Below, piece after piece: positions 54,257-64,000 of a stretch of 64,000 bases of DNA. The first letter of the stretch is position 1. Each line of letters starts with the position of its first letter. Below the pieces are notes generated by a model. The model saw only the letters and a list, made by a program, of their open reading frames with translations. It did not search any database and was not told the origin of the DNA. Origin of the DNA: Mesostigma viride (taxonomy: Eukaryota; Streptophyta; Mesostigmatophyceae; Mesostigmatales; Mesostigmataceae); contig RPFO01000310.1 of NCBI GenBank assembly GCA_009746045.1, positions 3,449,600 through 3,513,599 of the forward strand, given 5' to 3'. The position numbers and the translations under genes were made by a program.

Positions 54257-56204
54257 TGTACCATTTAGGTTTCCTATCCCAATGTGGCACAAAACATTAT
54301 AGCTAGCAAGACATGCATCCTCCAACACATTTCCAGCTTATAACACTGCAGCTTGACATCCCATATAATATTGTTAAGCTAGTGCCATTGGGCATAAAGC
54401 ACGTGTAGAAGGCACTTGCAAGAAGCTCGTGACCAAAGCATCCTACATTTACGCTTTAAACAACTCCAAAATACAAGCAAAAAGGAAACAAACAAAAGTA
54501 GCAACTTGCTGGTGCTTCAATGCAAGCAGATCCCATGCATTTCCATGTCTCTAACGTGCAACAAACAAATTGGACTTGGCCAGCAAGCTGAGAAGATGCA
54601 TGCCAAGAACTGGGCACAGAAACACTCTCCCTGAGTTGTTAAAGCAAGAGAACTAAGCATCGTATCATCACACTAATCATTCTTACAAACGATATCTGTC
54701 GTGATATGTACCAACATTAAAGCAATCAAATATCGTCCAAAATCTGGCCGAGGTATACATAGTATTATGTCTACACTAACCAACCATCACAAGCCCATGC
54801 GCAGAAGCAATATAGCTGCCAACAAAGAGACGCTCATAAACCCTCGAGTACAGCCCCGATATTGGTCTCGAAACCATGAATCACACATAATTGCGATCAC
54901 AGAGACATGGTAAAAGGCTAAGAAGTACCTGAGCGAAAACGCAGATTACCTTGATTGCGGGAGCTAGCACACCCACTTCACGAACATGGCCTCAAGCATG
55001 TGCTGAGTGCCATTGATGATAAATTACGCTATAAACCCCGTACCGAACTCATACATGCTCAAACATCTGCACTTGATTTGCCGAGCAACAAGTATTATTA
55101 GCTCGCAGCATCAACCCCTGGCTGCTCATACGTTTTGCTGCACCAGATATCACCTGGAGACATATTTGCGCACTTGCAAACATTGTATGGCTGTGTACGT
55201 AGGGACATAGCATTTATAAGACCTAGGGATGATGCCTCGGTCCAATATGTTGAGCCATGCTCTCAACCCAGTCAGTTGTGTCCGCCACCATTTGTGTGAT
55301 ATGTCACCTTTGCGGCGTGCCAAATCAGAATATACGCTTGGCTGATCTCGTTAGTACCGGCTACGCCCCCTTCTCAAGAAGGTTCCAGCCGTGTTCAGCC
55401 CGTCTCACGTTTCGAGACTGAACAAGTCTCGAGTGGACAAGTGAATCTGAAAGGCTTGCATCACTCCCCGGAAAGGAGAACTTTTGCGGATGACTGTAGG
55501 TGTCAGTTGGCGATGCCTTAGGATCAGGAGACGTCCGTCCTATAGTCAGCAAAAGTTGGTGCGAGAGGTCCCCAGTTCGATTCCGGCCTGGATTCATTTG
55601 CAGATCGCGTTTTCCGCGGACCGGCACTGAACGCAAACGGTTTTCACCTTTGCGGCGTGCCAAATCAGAATATAGCCGCGGACGTGAATTTTTTTTTTTT
55701 TCGCGTCGTCCTCGCCATGGTACCCCCCATACTTTCCTTGACCGTAGGTCCCTGAATAGATGTCCAAAAGTAGTAAACCATGAGTGCTCGTGAAAGTACA
55801 AACCTAGATCTCGAATCTGGTCCAGACAGAATCTTCAAATTAAGTTTGCTAGAATCAGAGCTAGTTCTGCCACAAACTACTGTAGGTCAGTTTTTTAGGA
55901 CTGAGAAAAACTCAGGACCCTTCAAATCGGACTGAGTACAGTTTAAGGGTTGGTAGTAAATATTTACGGTATCCACCCATGTATGTATATGCCATGTCAC
56001 ACCTTTAAAATATGACAAATCACACAGGTGGATCATGCCATTAACAACTACACCGACAGTTTGATAATGTCTAGCGTAAGAACTTCCTGCTGTATTGTGG
56101 ACCCATACAGCACCGCAGTGACCACTATATAACTGTGTATTACATGTCACTGCTTTTGTTCAGGTGCGCACCCACCAACGTCAGGAAGGCAAGGGCGCAC
56201 TTAC
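54257..56204. other. host intron; nothing firmly recognised
   Basis: No exon or element was supported. A repeat pair of caccttt/gcggcgtgccaaatcagaatata occurs at about 55308 and 55648, and is also seen inverted at 22585-22610. A long T-run lies at 55690-55700. The segment agttcgattccgg at about 55573 resembles a tRNA B-box without a matching A-box. Confidence 0.35.
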
Positions 56205-56291
56205 CGCAAACTCTTACACCAGCAGCAACTTCATCGCACCATGGCCCGTCGACGCTACCCACGCAGTCGGTATCAGACTGGCAGTTGCCCG
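56205..56291 (-). CDS. type III Cys-rich mini-exon
   Basis: An 87-bp symmetric exon on the minus strand, acceptor TTTCAG (56292-56293), donor GTAAGTGCGC (56204 downward). In phase 1 it encodes GNCQSDTDCVGSVDGPWC and VRVCG, spacing C-x5-C-x8-C-x9-C. It shares splice context and flanking intron with 16673-16762, including the minisatellite and gaatg(a/g)ggg(a/g)aa(a/g)tgctt. It is the most upstream well-supported module in the window. Confidence 0.58.
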
Positions 56292-56944
56292 CTGAAACAC
56301 AGGCGCAAGAGAGGTTACCACAGCAAACGTCATAAAGTCCATGTAACAAGCTACAGTAGAATGAGGGAAATGCTTCTCATTCGCTGAAAGCCACAGACAA
56401 CTTGCCAAGAACTCCCCGCCTGCATGCCCTCGCGCCTGGAGCAGCGCCGCCTTCAAGCCCAGCCCCCCAAATTAAGAATTAAGCACGCCAAGACAGCGCG
56501 GCAAATCACCAACGACGATTACACCATGTACAGTAAAAGACTGGTCACCCCCCACCTTGCCCCCCATGCCTGGATCAGGAACGCACTCTCCCCCCATGGC
56601 CCCGCCCTGCCAAAAAGGGCCCCCTTTCACCCCTGCGCCCCTAGATACATATCCACGCCAGGAATGTCGCCCAGGATTCCCCATCCCGACCCCTGGCCTG
56701 AGTAGAGTCACCTTGACCACCGGGCCGCACCACATGCATCTAAGAAAAAAAAAAAAAAAAAACGCAGAAAAACTGTGCAGCGCCCCCCATGCAGGAAGAC
56801 CTACGACAAAAGCAGAAAAGAAATATCGAGCTGGACGTTGAGAGACCATTTGAACAAGGGAAACATAACAACTCAAGCCCCCGCCGTTCACATGTCAACA
56901 GTTAAGTAATGGCCAAAGACAGCTCTAGGGGAAAATGCATTACA
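56292..56944 (-). other. intron paralogous to 16763-17330
   Basis: The order of landmarks (ggttaccaca, gggaaatgctt, gccccccaaa, caccccc/accttgccccc, gatcaggaacgcact, ctggcctgag) parallels the intron upstream of the other type III exon. A run of about 18 A lies at 56745-56762. Confidence 0.5.
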
Positions 56945-57500
56945 ACAATTCTGAACGAGGGACAGGTCGGCGACTACTTCCTTTGAATCCCATGTCGTCT
57001 ATATGAGGGACAGATGGTTTACGCCTTCAAAGGAAACCTGAGGGAAAGGTCGGCGACTACTTCCTATGTAGCTTTGAATCCCAAGTCATCCAAGAGGAAA
57101 GATGGTTTACGCCAATAATGTAACCCTGTCAGGGAATGGTTGGCGACTCCTTCCTTTGATTATCCCAGGTCGGTGCCCACTGAGGAAAAGTCACAAAGCG
57201 ACACCCTGCAAACCTGAGGGACAAGTTGGCCACTATACAGTCTTTACTTCCTTTGAATCCCAAGTCATCCAAGAGGAAAATATGGTATATGCCTGGTGAA
57301 CCTGCGGGTAATATATGCCTGGTGAACCTGTCGGCGACTATATGTATACTTCCTAAGTCCCAAGTCATCCTGAAGGGGAAAAGATCGTTTACTGTACGCC
57401 TTGTGAACTTGAGGGAAAGGTCAGCGATAACTTCCTTTGAAGTCCCAAGTCATCCAAACAGGAAAAAATGGTTACCCCTTCTGAACCTGAGGTCCGGGCG
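56945..57500. repeat. intronic minisatellite, ~80-bp units
   Basis: Six or so imperfect units with cttcctttgaatcccaagtc, atccaagaggaaa, ggtttacgcc and aacctgagggaaaggtcggc. Same family as 17331-17640, but longer. Confidence 0.65.
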
Positions 57501-57518
57501 ACAGTCTACTAGTCAAGG

Positions 57519-58244
57519 TAAAATTGGCTCCTGATTTCTCAATTCTCAAATTCTCAGAGGGCGGGGGCCGAGATTAATTAAGAGGTACCTTGAAATTATA
57601 TAAGAGGCACATGACTCTATCGAGATATATGTTCGGACGCGAATTTCTATTGGCGTAAATTTGTAGTATTGTACGAAAACATGTCAAGGGTGACGGAAAG
57701 AAGGAGTTATGTTCCAATTCAATTCAATGCATGACGGTATTGGACGGAGTTCCCGGTCTGGCAAGCGGATTTTGGATCTCACGTTCAGAAAAGGGCTTGG
57801 GTACACGACGCGGCGCGACGTACGTTGTAAAATGGCTCGCAGAAAAGGAACCTTGGCGACTGTTTGGCGCCGCGTCGGTCGTGACGTTGTGTTCTCCGTT
57901 GGATCTGCATCTACGGCGTTCGTGGGTTGTTTCGAAACCCGGTCGATGAGATTTTACGGAGAAGTCGGGTATATAAATGATCTTTGTTATTTCCTTGACA
58001 TAGGTAATCCTTTTTTGACCAAGCGGTGAAAATATAGAAGTCGGAGTAAACTAAACGCCTGACAGGTTGTCGAACAGTACTACAACTTAACGCCAATAGA
58101 AACTCGCCTCCAAAAATATATCTGGGTAGAGGCATGCCTCTTATTTAATTTCAAGGTACCTCTTACTTAATCTCGGGCGGCGCCCTCCGAGAACTTGAGA
58201 ACTTGAGAATTTGAGAACTGGCCTCGAGGGAGTCGGGGTAAAAT
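57519..58244. mobile_element. long-TIR non-autonomous element (~726 bp)
   Basis: About 170-bp inverted arms. The outer part carries ttctcaaattctcagagggc / gagaatttgagaactggcct and aagaggtaccttgaaatta on both sides. The inner part carries tttctattggcgt and ttgtagta(t/c)tgt. The 400-bp centre has one frame of 106 codons without recognised motifs. Long TIRs suggest a Mutator-like or foldback element. No clear target duplication was seen. Confidence 0.6.
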
Positions 58245-58284
58245 TAGAGTAGTAGGCCAGTCGGGGTAAAATTGGTACTAGTAC

Positions 58285-58360
58285 ATCAAGGAGGCAACCA
58301 GCGCAGGCCAGAAATCCCGAGAATCCGGACCATGGTAGCTCGAGCCTGCCGTTATTTTGT
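58285..58360 (+). repeat. third copy of dispersed repeat (see 1796-1910)
   Basis: caaccagcgcaggccagaaa to gagcctgccgttatttt matches 4155-4235 with few differences. Confidence 0.6.
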
Positions 58361-58379
58361 CATCCTACATAGTCCTGTA

Positions 58380-60062
58380 CTTCCAATTTGAGTCCCCAAA
58401 AGAAAAAAGGTCGCCACAGAGGAACTAAAGACACAAAGCGACACCAGCAGATGATAGCGACAATATGGAACCTAGAAAAAGGACAAGAAACTGGATTGTC
58501 CTATGTATGTATCGACTACAATCAAGGGCCACGTCTACACAGTCCTTTGGAAGCGTGTGTTTGCTTAATTTCTGAACTATAGAGATCCGGACGAGCTTGA
58601 CCAGTGCTAGCCTTCAAAAGTGCATTTATGTCGCTGAGCCTGACGTGAGGATAAATCCGGTGCGATTGCTTTTCCTGACTCGAAAGCCCCCAAGAGAGAG
58701 AAAGAGGCGAAACATCACCCCCGCCGGCAGCAACCGGCGACTGTGGGGAGCTCGCAAATGATCGACCGGACTTGTACGGAAGAGGTGCAGACATCGCCGG
58801 ATGGAGGAGGAAGCCCCGCAGCAAACTACCGGCGACGATAAATAAGGATGTGCGGTTGCCATGCTGGCACACATCATCTCACCCATGCAGGGGGGGCCTA
58901 GATACAGAGAATGAAGGCCATGATGGCAGGGATATCCACCATGCTGCACCCATCTGGATGGTGCTGCAGAGGGAAAAATACTTAATGCAAGTTTGCTGTG
59001 CCAGGACGTAAGATCAAGCAGGGCAAGAATACACAGTCATCATAACAGTATGTAAATACCATCTCAAGATGTTTTTGCAATTACAATGTAAGTCAACGAC
59101 TAAATACAATAAACGTCGCATTGCACATACATACGCATAGTCAGTAGGACAGACTAAGCGGTATCCTTGTTCTTACAATCATGCATGCAACAAGCTGGAT
59201 TGTATATATTTAGTAGCCACGTTATAGTAGACAGCCTTGAAGTCGAGTACCCCAGCAAGACTAGTTACGGGATTGACATGGCAGCTTAGTAAGTGAGTCC
59301 TTCTCACTCTCAGCATCCAGCGCAGTGCCCCGGTTATATAATATACACATATTCTCAGGATCTGACCATGCAATAGGAAGTGCAGTATAGTATATAGGGA
59401 GGCCGAGATGTCATGCTATATGCACAGGTGCACATTGGCTAATGGCCACCCTCAGCAGGCTTAGTTCGTCAGCTATTAACTAACTGAAGACAAATAAGCA
59501 ACTGATATAACAGAGACCACATCACGTGACATTCTGCACAGTAGGCTAGTTTGACTAATTATACTAATATAATACAAAACACGTAAATTTAGTGCCAAGA
59601 AATGGCCACCAAGACGCACAAGCGAACCACCCGGTTGATATTATGAAACAGCAACATTAGCAAAAGATACTAGGCCTTCTCTATTTATTATCAGAAAAAA
59701 CAGGACTGCATGAATGCCTTGGATCCATGCATGACGCCTGCACTAAGACAGTGATTCGTCTCTTACAAAATAGTACCATGAACATTACTGTTGTAAGCAT
59801 CATGCAGGTATACTTCGGATGCTTTCAAGTTACACCGCCCGCATTGAAAAAAAAGAATTGCTCGGAAACTTTCCGCCTGAATACATACGCTAATACAAAC
59901 AAAGAAATTATAATTAACTAAGGCCCTGGGCTTTGGATTTGCATGACTGAGATAAACTAGCAAACAAAAAAAGGAAATTTATGAATTTATTCTTGCCGGC
60001 CATGGGGGGTGTACTCTGGGGGAAACAACGAGCTGAAACAAAAGAAAATCAGGGAATCTCAC
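58380..60062. other. host intron with paralogous blocks
   Basis: 58500-58870 is related to 17740-18060, and 59235-59460 is related to 11790-11970 and in part to 25440-25560. These are the same unit boundaries as around the type I exon region, but no type I exon was found after 59.46 kb. Nothing else was recognised. Confidence 0.4.
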
Positions 60063-60099
60063 CGTAGTATTTAATTAAGTACCCGACTGCCTTGAACGG
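60063..60099 (-). CDS. candidate 37-bp micro-exon
   Basis: On the minus strand a T-rich tract ends GTGCAG and is followed by 37 bases encoding PFKAVGYLIKYYG (split last codon), then GTGAGA. Only this one of three frames is open. It would run phase 0 to phase 1, so it could feed into the phase-1 series. It has no paralog in the window to confirm it. Confidence 0.25.
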
Positions 60100-61400
60100 C
60101 TGCACGACGAAAAAATAAATAAAGAATTTTCAACAAATAAAGAAAAGCCGGGGCCCCTTTGGCTCCCAACAATCGATCCAGGGTTACTACTTCAAAATGC
60201 GCAGAGGGCACAAATTGGGTATGCATTACAACTACCCATGCGGGCCCCCGGTGTATACATAATCTTGAAATGAAGCTTTACATAACATGGCACTAACCCC
60301 CAAAACCTCGTTCATTAATCTCTTATTCAACCTCAGCACATCACAATGAGAATCTACCCATGAACATTTCCCAGTACATCACATCTTGCAGTATGTATAC
60401 AGAGCAAGGGACCAGCCCCAGCGGCCTCGTTGTGGGTCCGGCCACCATACAAACATGTAGTCCTAACTATTAGATGTACAATAATACTGTGGCTTGGCAT
60501 ACTTAGTATTATGCAGCAAGCCAGGCAGAATCACTCGCCAGGTCTCTCATTTACACTGCGTGCTGACTGGTAGCTTTTGTATTTACTCACATCTGGAGGT
60601 AGTAACATGAGAAAAATAGTAACGGCATGCAGGATAGAAGGCAGCACACGGAGCCTGCCCCTAGTGATGCATACATACTTTGTAGCAGATGCCCTGGCAG
60701 CGGTGAATCACGTTCAGTCAGATGGTTACATATCCGACAGCAAGATTGACGTCCGCATGTCGACAGCAACGTTGACAGGTGTGACAGTCGGTGGTGGCCA
60801 TGGGAAACACAAATTCGACATCCGCAGTTTATGCCAGTCAGCGTCAAAAGATACTAGAGTAGAAGTGTAATTAAATTACAAACATGCACGGCAGGGCACT
60901 GCATGATAAAAGCATTTGCATCGTCCTTGAATCCCAACTTTAATACCAGTCTTTATAATCCCATACAGTGTGGTAATAGAGTAGTACAATGTAGTACCAG
61001 TGTCCATAGGAAAAAGTTTCTGCATGCACCACCTGTTGAGGGAAAAGGACTTAGTTTAGTGCACAGCCTTGACAGCACCGAGATCCAATACATCTATTAT
61101 TCCATTCAAGGGCACTTTATTCCAGTGAAGAACACTGAGTACAGTATACCCCTACAGAGCAGGGCAAAATATTATGAACACGTGTGGTGTTGTACTAGGT
61201 CACGCTAGGTAGACGCCAAGTACACCGAACCGAGCCTTAGTAGCATGGGACCGTAACCGGACCGGACCCCGGTTACGGTCCCGTACTGTATTCCCGTTCT
61301 AGGTGTAACGGCACAGGTACATACCGGGTCGGTTTCGTGTGCAGTACAGCATGTACCGGACTGGTTTGAGGAACACCCCTGTATCTGTGCCGGTCCGTGG
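60100..61400. other. no supported gene
   Basis: A 97-codon plus-strand frame at 60577-60870 and a Cys-containing minus-strand frame over the same bases cannot both be real, and neither has splice or family support. At 61230-61290 a GC-rich segment (gggaccgtaaccggaccgga, ccccggttacggtccc) can fold on itself. Confidence 0.3.
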
Positions 61401-61424
61401 TACTGAGCAGGTTACACGATCAAT

Positions 61425-61560
61425 CTAAAGGGAGGGATGCATGTGGGGTGGGTGGGTGCATGCGCTTGTTCCTTGTCAAGGGAGGGCCGGATGCATGTGC
61501 GGTGGGTTGTGCATGTGCTTGTTCCTTGTCAAGGGAGGGATGCATATGCGGTACAGTAGA
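61425..61560. repeat. ~65-bp minisatellite, two to three units
   Basis: Units share gcttgttccttgtcaaggga and gggatgcatgtgcggtgggt; the third unit is partial. Confidence 0.7.
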
Positions 61561-61639
61561 TGGGTTCATGTATGTGCATGGGGGCCCACTGCAGCAGTGC
61601 TATAAAAAGTGCCCTACAGGGCGAATGGCTATCACTCCA

Positions 61640-62012
61640 TGTAGGCTCCAACTTCAAATGGTTAAAAGTGGGGAATTGTGGGTAAATCTAGGGTATGTAA
61701 ATGCATGGTAAAAAAGTTTTACCCTAAAAGAAAAACGGGGTAAAGGATACTTTGGGGTGAAAACAGATCAAAAATTGACCCCTTCTTAATCCACTTTGAA
61801 CTCGGTGTTCCCTATAGTTTTGGGCAACAAGGGGATAAAGTTTTACCAATGATGTGGTAAAAAACGGGGAATATCTTTACTACCCACCAGGTAATTTCGG
61901 GGTACAACTTGTAAAACTTTACCCACCAGGTTATAACTAGGGGAAAAGAACTATTTACCCATGTTTACCCTCTTTCCCCCTGGAATTACCGATCAAGTTG
62001 GAGCCTTATACG
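61640..62012. mobile_element. small MITE-like element, GGCTCCAACTT ends
   Basis: GGCTCCAACTT near 61646 and its complement AAGTTGGAGCC near 62000 enclose about 360 bp of repeated ggggtaaa/tttaccc motifs. The inverted ends are short (11 bp) and the target duplication is unclear. Confidence 0.45.
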
Positions 62013-62712
62013 TATGTGAGGCATATGAAGAGCGAGCAAGCTGGAACTTACTTGATGTTTGCGGTCCAAGTCTCATCAGGAGCTGCTCGTCAGAAGATCG
62101 ACGGTGATTAGCCTTGAATTCACCGCGGATGCCCTGCAGTTTGCATGTTGTACAGCCATCAACATTCACACCGCGGGAATTGGGGAAACTGAGCAGTACT
62201 TAAGCGTTAAGTCTAAGGTACTTCACACTCTTGTGAAATAAACCGGCGGAGCCTGCACAAATACTGGTCAATACACGTAGTACTGATGCTATAAATTGTT
62301 GGTGATTGCATTTGACATCACATAGTATTGAACGCTATAATTTGCAGGCTGTAAAGCTATATCTACAAGCAATTACAAATACAACGAACATGTCTGAAAC
62401 ACAAACTAAACAGAACATGTGAACGTCTATGCAAGTGATCGGGAATTAAAAGCACCTTTGGCCACAGTTCGATAACGAATGGGTCATATTCGATATAGTC
62501 GACATTGCATGTGTGCGCAGCAGGCTGCAGTAATGATGATCTGATCGACTTGCACTAGTTACAGTATTACAACTAGTCGTTTATATCAATCACATGAAAT
62601 TAATTGTGGCAGCGCCGCGTCGTACACGCGCCCGCGTACTGTATTACGTTCTGCAGCTGGTGAATTGAAGTCGCCATGATGAACAATATGATGCACTTAT
62701 CATCACACCTAG

Positions 62713-63441
62713 CTAGCAGACTTTTCGCGACACTCCCGGAGATATCGCCCAAACCCCGGGGGGGGGGGGTCCCATCATGGCCCAGGAGGGGCGTCCAAAC
62801 CCCCCAGCCCCGACGATTAATGAGTGTGGAGGGGTGCGGGTCCTCCCCCCCCACCCTCCCCCCCCGGGGCCCATTACGTTTGTCGCCCATTTTTTCCCGC
62901 CCAGGTTTTCCCGCCCAGGCTTTGGCGCCGTGTTTTTTCCCAAGACTTGGTAATATTAAGGTCATTACACCCCCCACACACACGTTTAAGATTGGGGTCC
63001 GGCCGACCCGGGGCTGCGATCTTAAAGTCGCCTAAACCTACAATCAAATCCAGGGTTGACGATCTTAAAGTTGACAGCAGTAGGCGATCTTAACACGTTA
63101 AACCTAATGCGGTATGTACACCTGAGTACACAACCTATATCGAATACCACTAACCAGCTTTTTGTACCAACTTTAAGATCTTTTGCCCAAAACAGCCCTG
63201 CGATCTTAAACCCGAAATTCCTAAGTCCAGGGTCTCAAGATGTTAAACCTCCTGGGAATGTTAAACGTGTGTGGTGGTGGTGGTGGGTACCATGTGCGAA
63301 CCTTGGTCGACGTCGGGGGGGGGGGGGGGGGGGGCTGAACCCCTAACCCCGGGGGGGTCCCGGGGCTGGGGGGTGGGAGGGGGTGCTTGCGCCCCCCCCT
63401 CTCGGGCGATATCTCAGGGAGTGTCGAGAAAAGTCTGCTAG
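62713..63441. mobile_element. 729-bp inverted-repeat element, CTAGCAG ends
   Basis: The left end CTAGCAGACTTTTCGCGACA and the right end (complement) CTAGCAGACTTTTCTCGACA match over about 40 bp, with CTCCC(G/T)GAGATATCGCCC inside. The middle has G- and C-runs and repeated gatcttaaa. No coding frame survives. A non-autonomous DNA element; superfamily open. Confidence 0.65.
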
Positions 63442-64000
63442 TACGTACGATATTTCCACCTATAAACAGCAGCTACACATGAAATATACAACATCCGTGC
63501 AACCCATAACCAAGCCGCGCGTCGCATGCCTCACGCATACAGCAACATTGCAACTCCACCCCCCCCACTAATTGAACAAGGGATGGTATTGCTGTAAACA
63601 GTGGGACAGCCCAAGGGTACGCTGCCCGCAGATACTAGGACATGTCTGCCAGTCCTCGTGCCGCTCTAGACGGGCCCACAACATGTCAGTATACGCATGT
63701 ACCCCACCCTGCTAACTCCCCCCCCACTCCCCCCCCCGTCGTGGCTCCCTCCCGACATCCACCCACATCTACGTGACCGACACCCCCATGCCATCCATAC
63801 CGGCCCACCTGACCACGGACCCCCCGCCCCACAAAGCCGCCCCCACTCCACCCGCCGGCCTCCCAGCACATCACACGCCTCCAATTACCAAACCCTACGT
63901 TGAACCATCCCGTGAACCCTTGAAGTCCCTATCCAAAGTATATGAATCCTGCCCTGCATGACTGTCCCTAGCCCACCCTTTATCCAACTAACAACCTGTA
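63442..64000. other. no gene recognised; C-rich strand
   Basis: 63690-63900 is strongly C-rich on the plus strand, giving long Pro/His or Gly/Trp frames on opposite strands that I regard as composition artefacts. Confidence 0.3.

Noticed and set aside
55560-55600. B-box-like agttcgattccgg suggesting a tRNA
   Set aside because: No A-box or acceptor stem at the right distance.
60587-60847. Minus-strand frame with several cysteines
   Set aside because: Cysteine spacing does not fit the C-x5-C module, there are no splice signals at module edges, and a competing plus-strand frame is equally open.
63666-63961. Pro/His-rich and Gly/Trp-rich frames at the right edge
   Set aside because: Composition effect of a C-rich strand; no start context, splice signal or family motif.

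Overview
This is eukaryotic nuclear DNA, probably from a green alga or another member of the green lineage. The support is GT-AG introns, a plant-type root-cap/VWD-like secreted protein with an Arg-rich RRRQLLQ stretch, and a dense mix of LINE, Ty1/copia, piggyBac and MITE-like elements. No bacterial-style gene, rRNA gene or complete tRNA gene was found. The assignment to the green lineage is inference.

Host gene. I read one very large gene on the minus strand as the backbone of the window from about 60 kb down to 9.6 kb; its 5' end is probably outside. Its last two exons (11303-10573 and 9933-9589) encode 358 residues resembling the plant Root_cap/VWD family. Upstream of them lie seven tiny exons of 69-90 bp. 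All have phase-1 boundaries and a length divisible by three, and each encodes one four-cysteine module starting C-x5-C. They fall into three types. In transcription order they run III (56.2 kb), II (44.0), II (36.6), I (27.6), III (16.7), II (13.2), I (12.1, splice donor mutated), then the VWD exon. The introns around same-type exons are paralogous, so the gene grew by tandem duplication of exon units. Transposons later filled the introns.

Layout. 0.3-8.5 kb: graveyard of L1-type LINE pieces (ORF1, reverse transcriptase, 3' ends with short tandem tails). 8.5-18.3 kb: 3' half of the host gene with intronic minisatellites. 18.36-25.41 kb: a large element with CACTAG ends and TGATAAA arrays, holding two copies (A, B) of a roughly 1.8 kb TTAA-flanked repeat, a long CT tract and a LINE nuclease-domain fragment. 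25.6-27.5 kb: repeat copy C. 28.0-33.0 kb: a decayed piggyBac with its transposase and nested copy D. 33.2-36.3 kb: copy E plus another LINE fragment and array. 37.86-43.75 kb: an apparently intact Ty1/copia-like element. 44.58-46.29 kb: copy F, inserted at CTAG. 47.8-54.26 kb: a second copia-like element on the minus strand with frameshifted pol and reduced gag. 54.3-64 kb: more host introns, one type III exon, a minisatellite and three long-TIR/MITE-like elements.

Most notable. The modular cysteine-rich gene, and the two copia-like elements. Both copia-like elements have perfectly identical LTRs, non-canonical AGTT...AACT ends, 5-bp target duplications, integrase placed before the protease-like domain, and DTQA instead of DTG/DSG at the protease active site. 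All exon calls come from reading splice signals and frames by eye; no alignment or database search was run.
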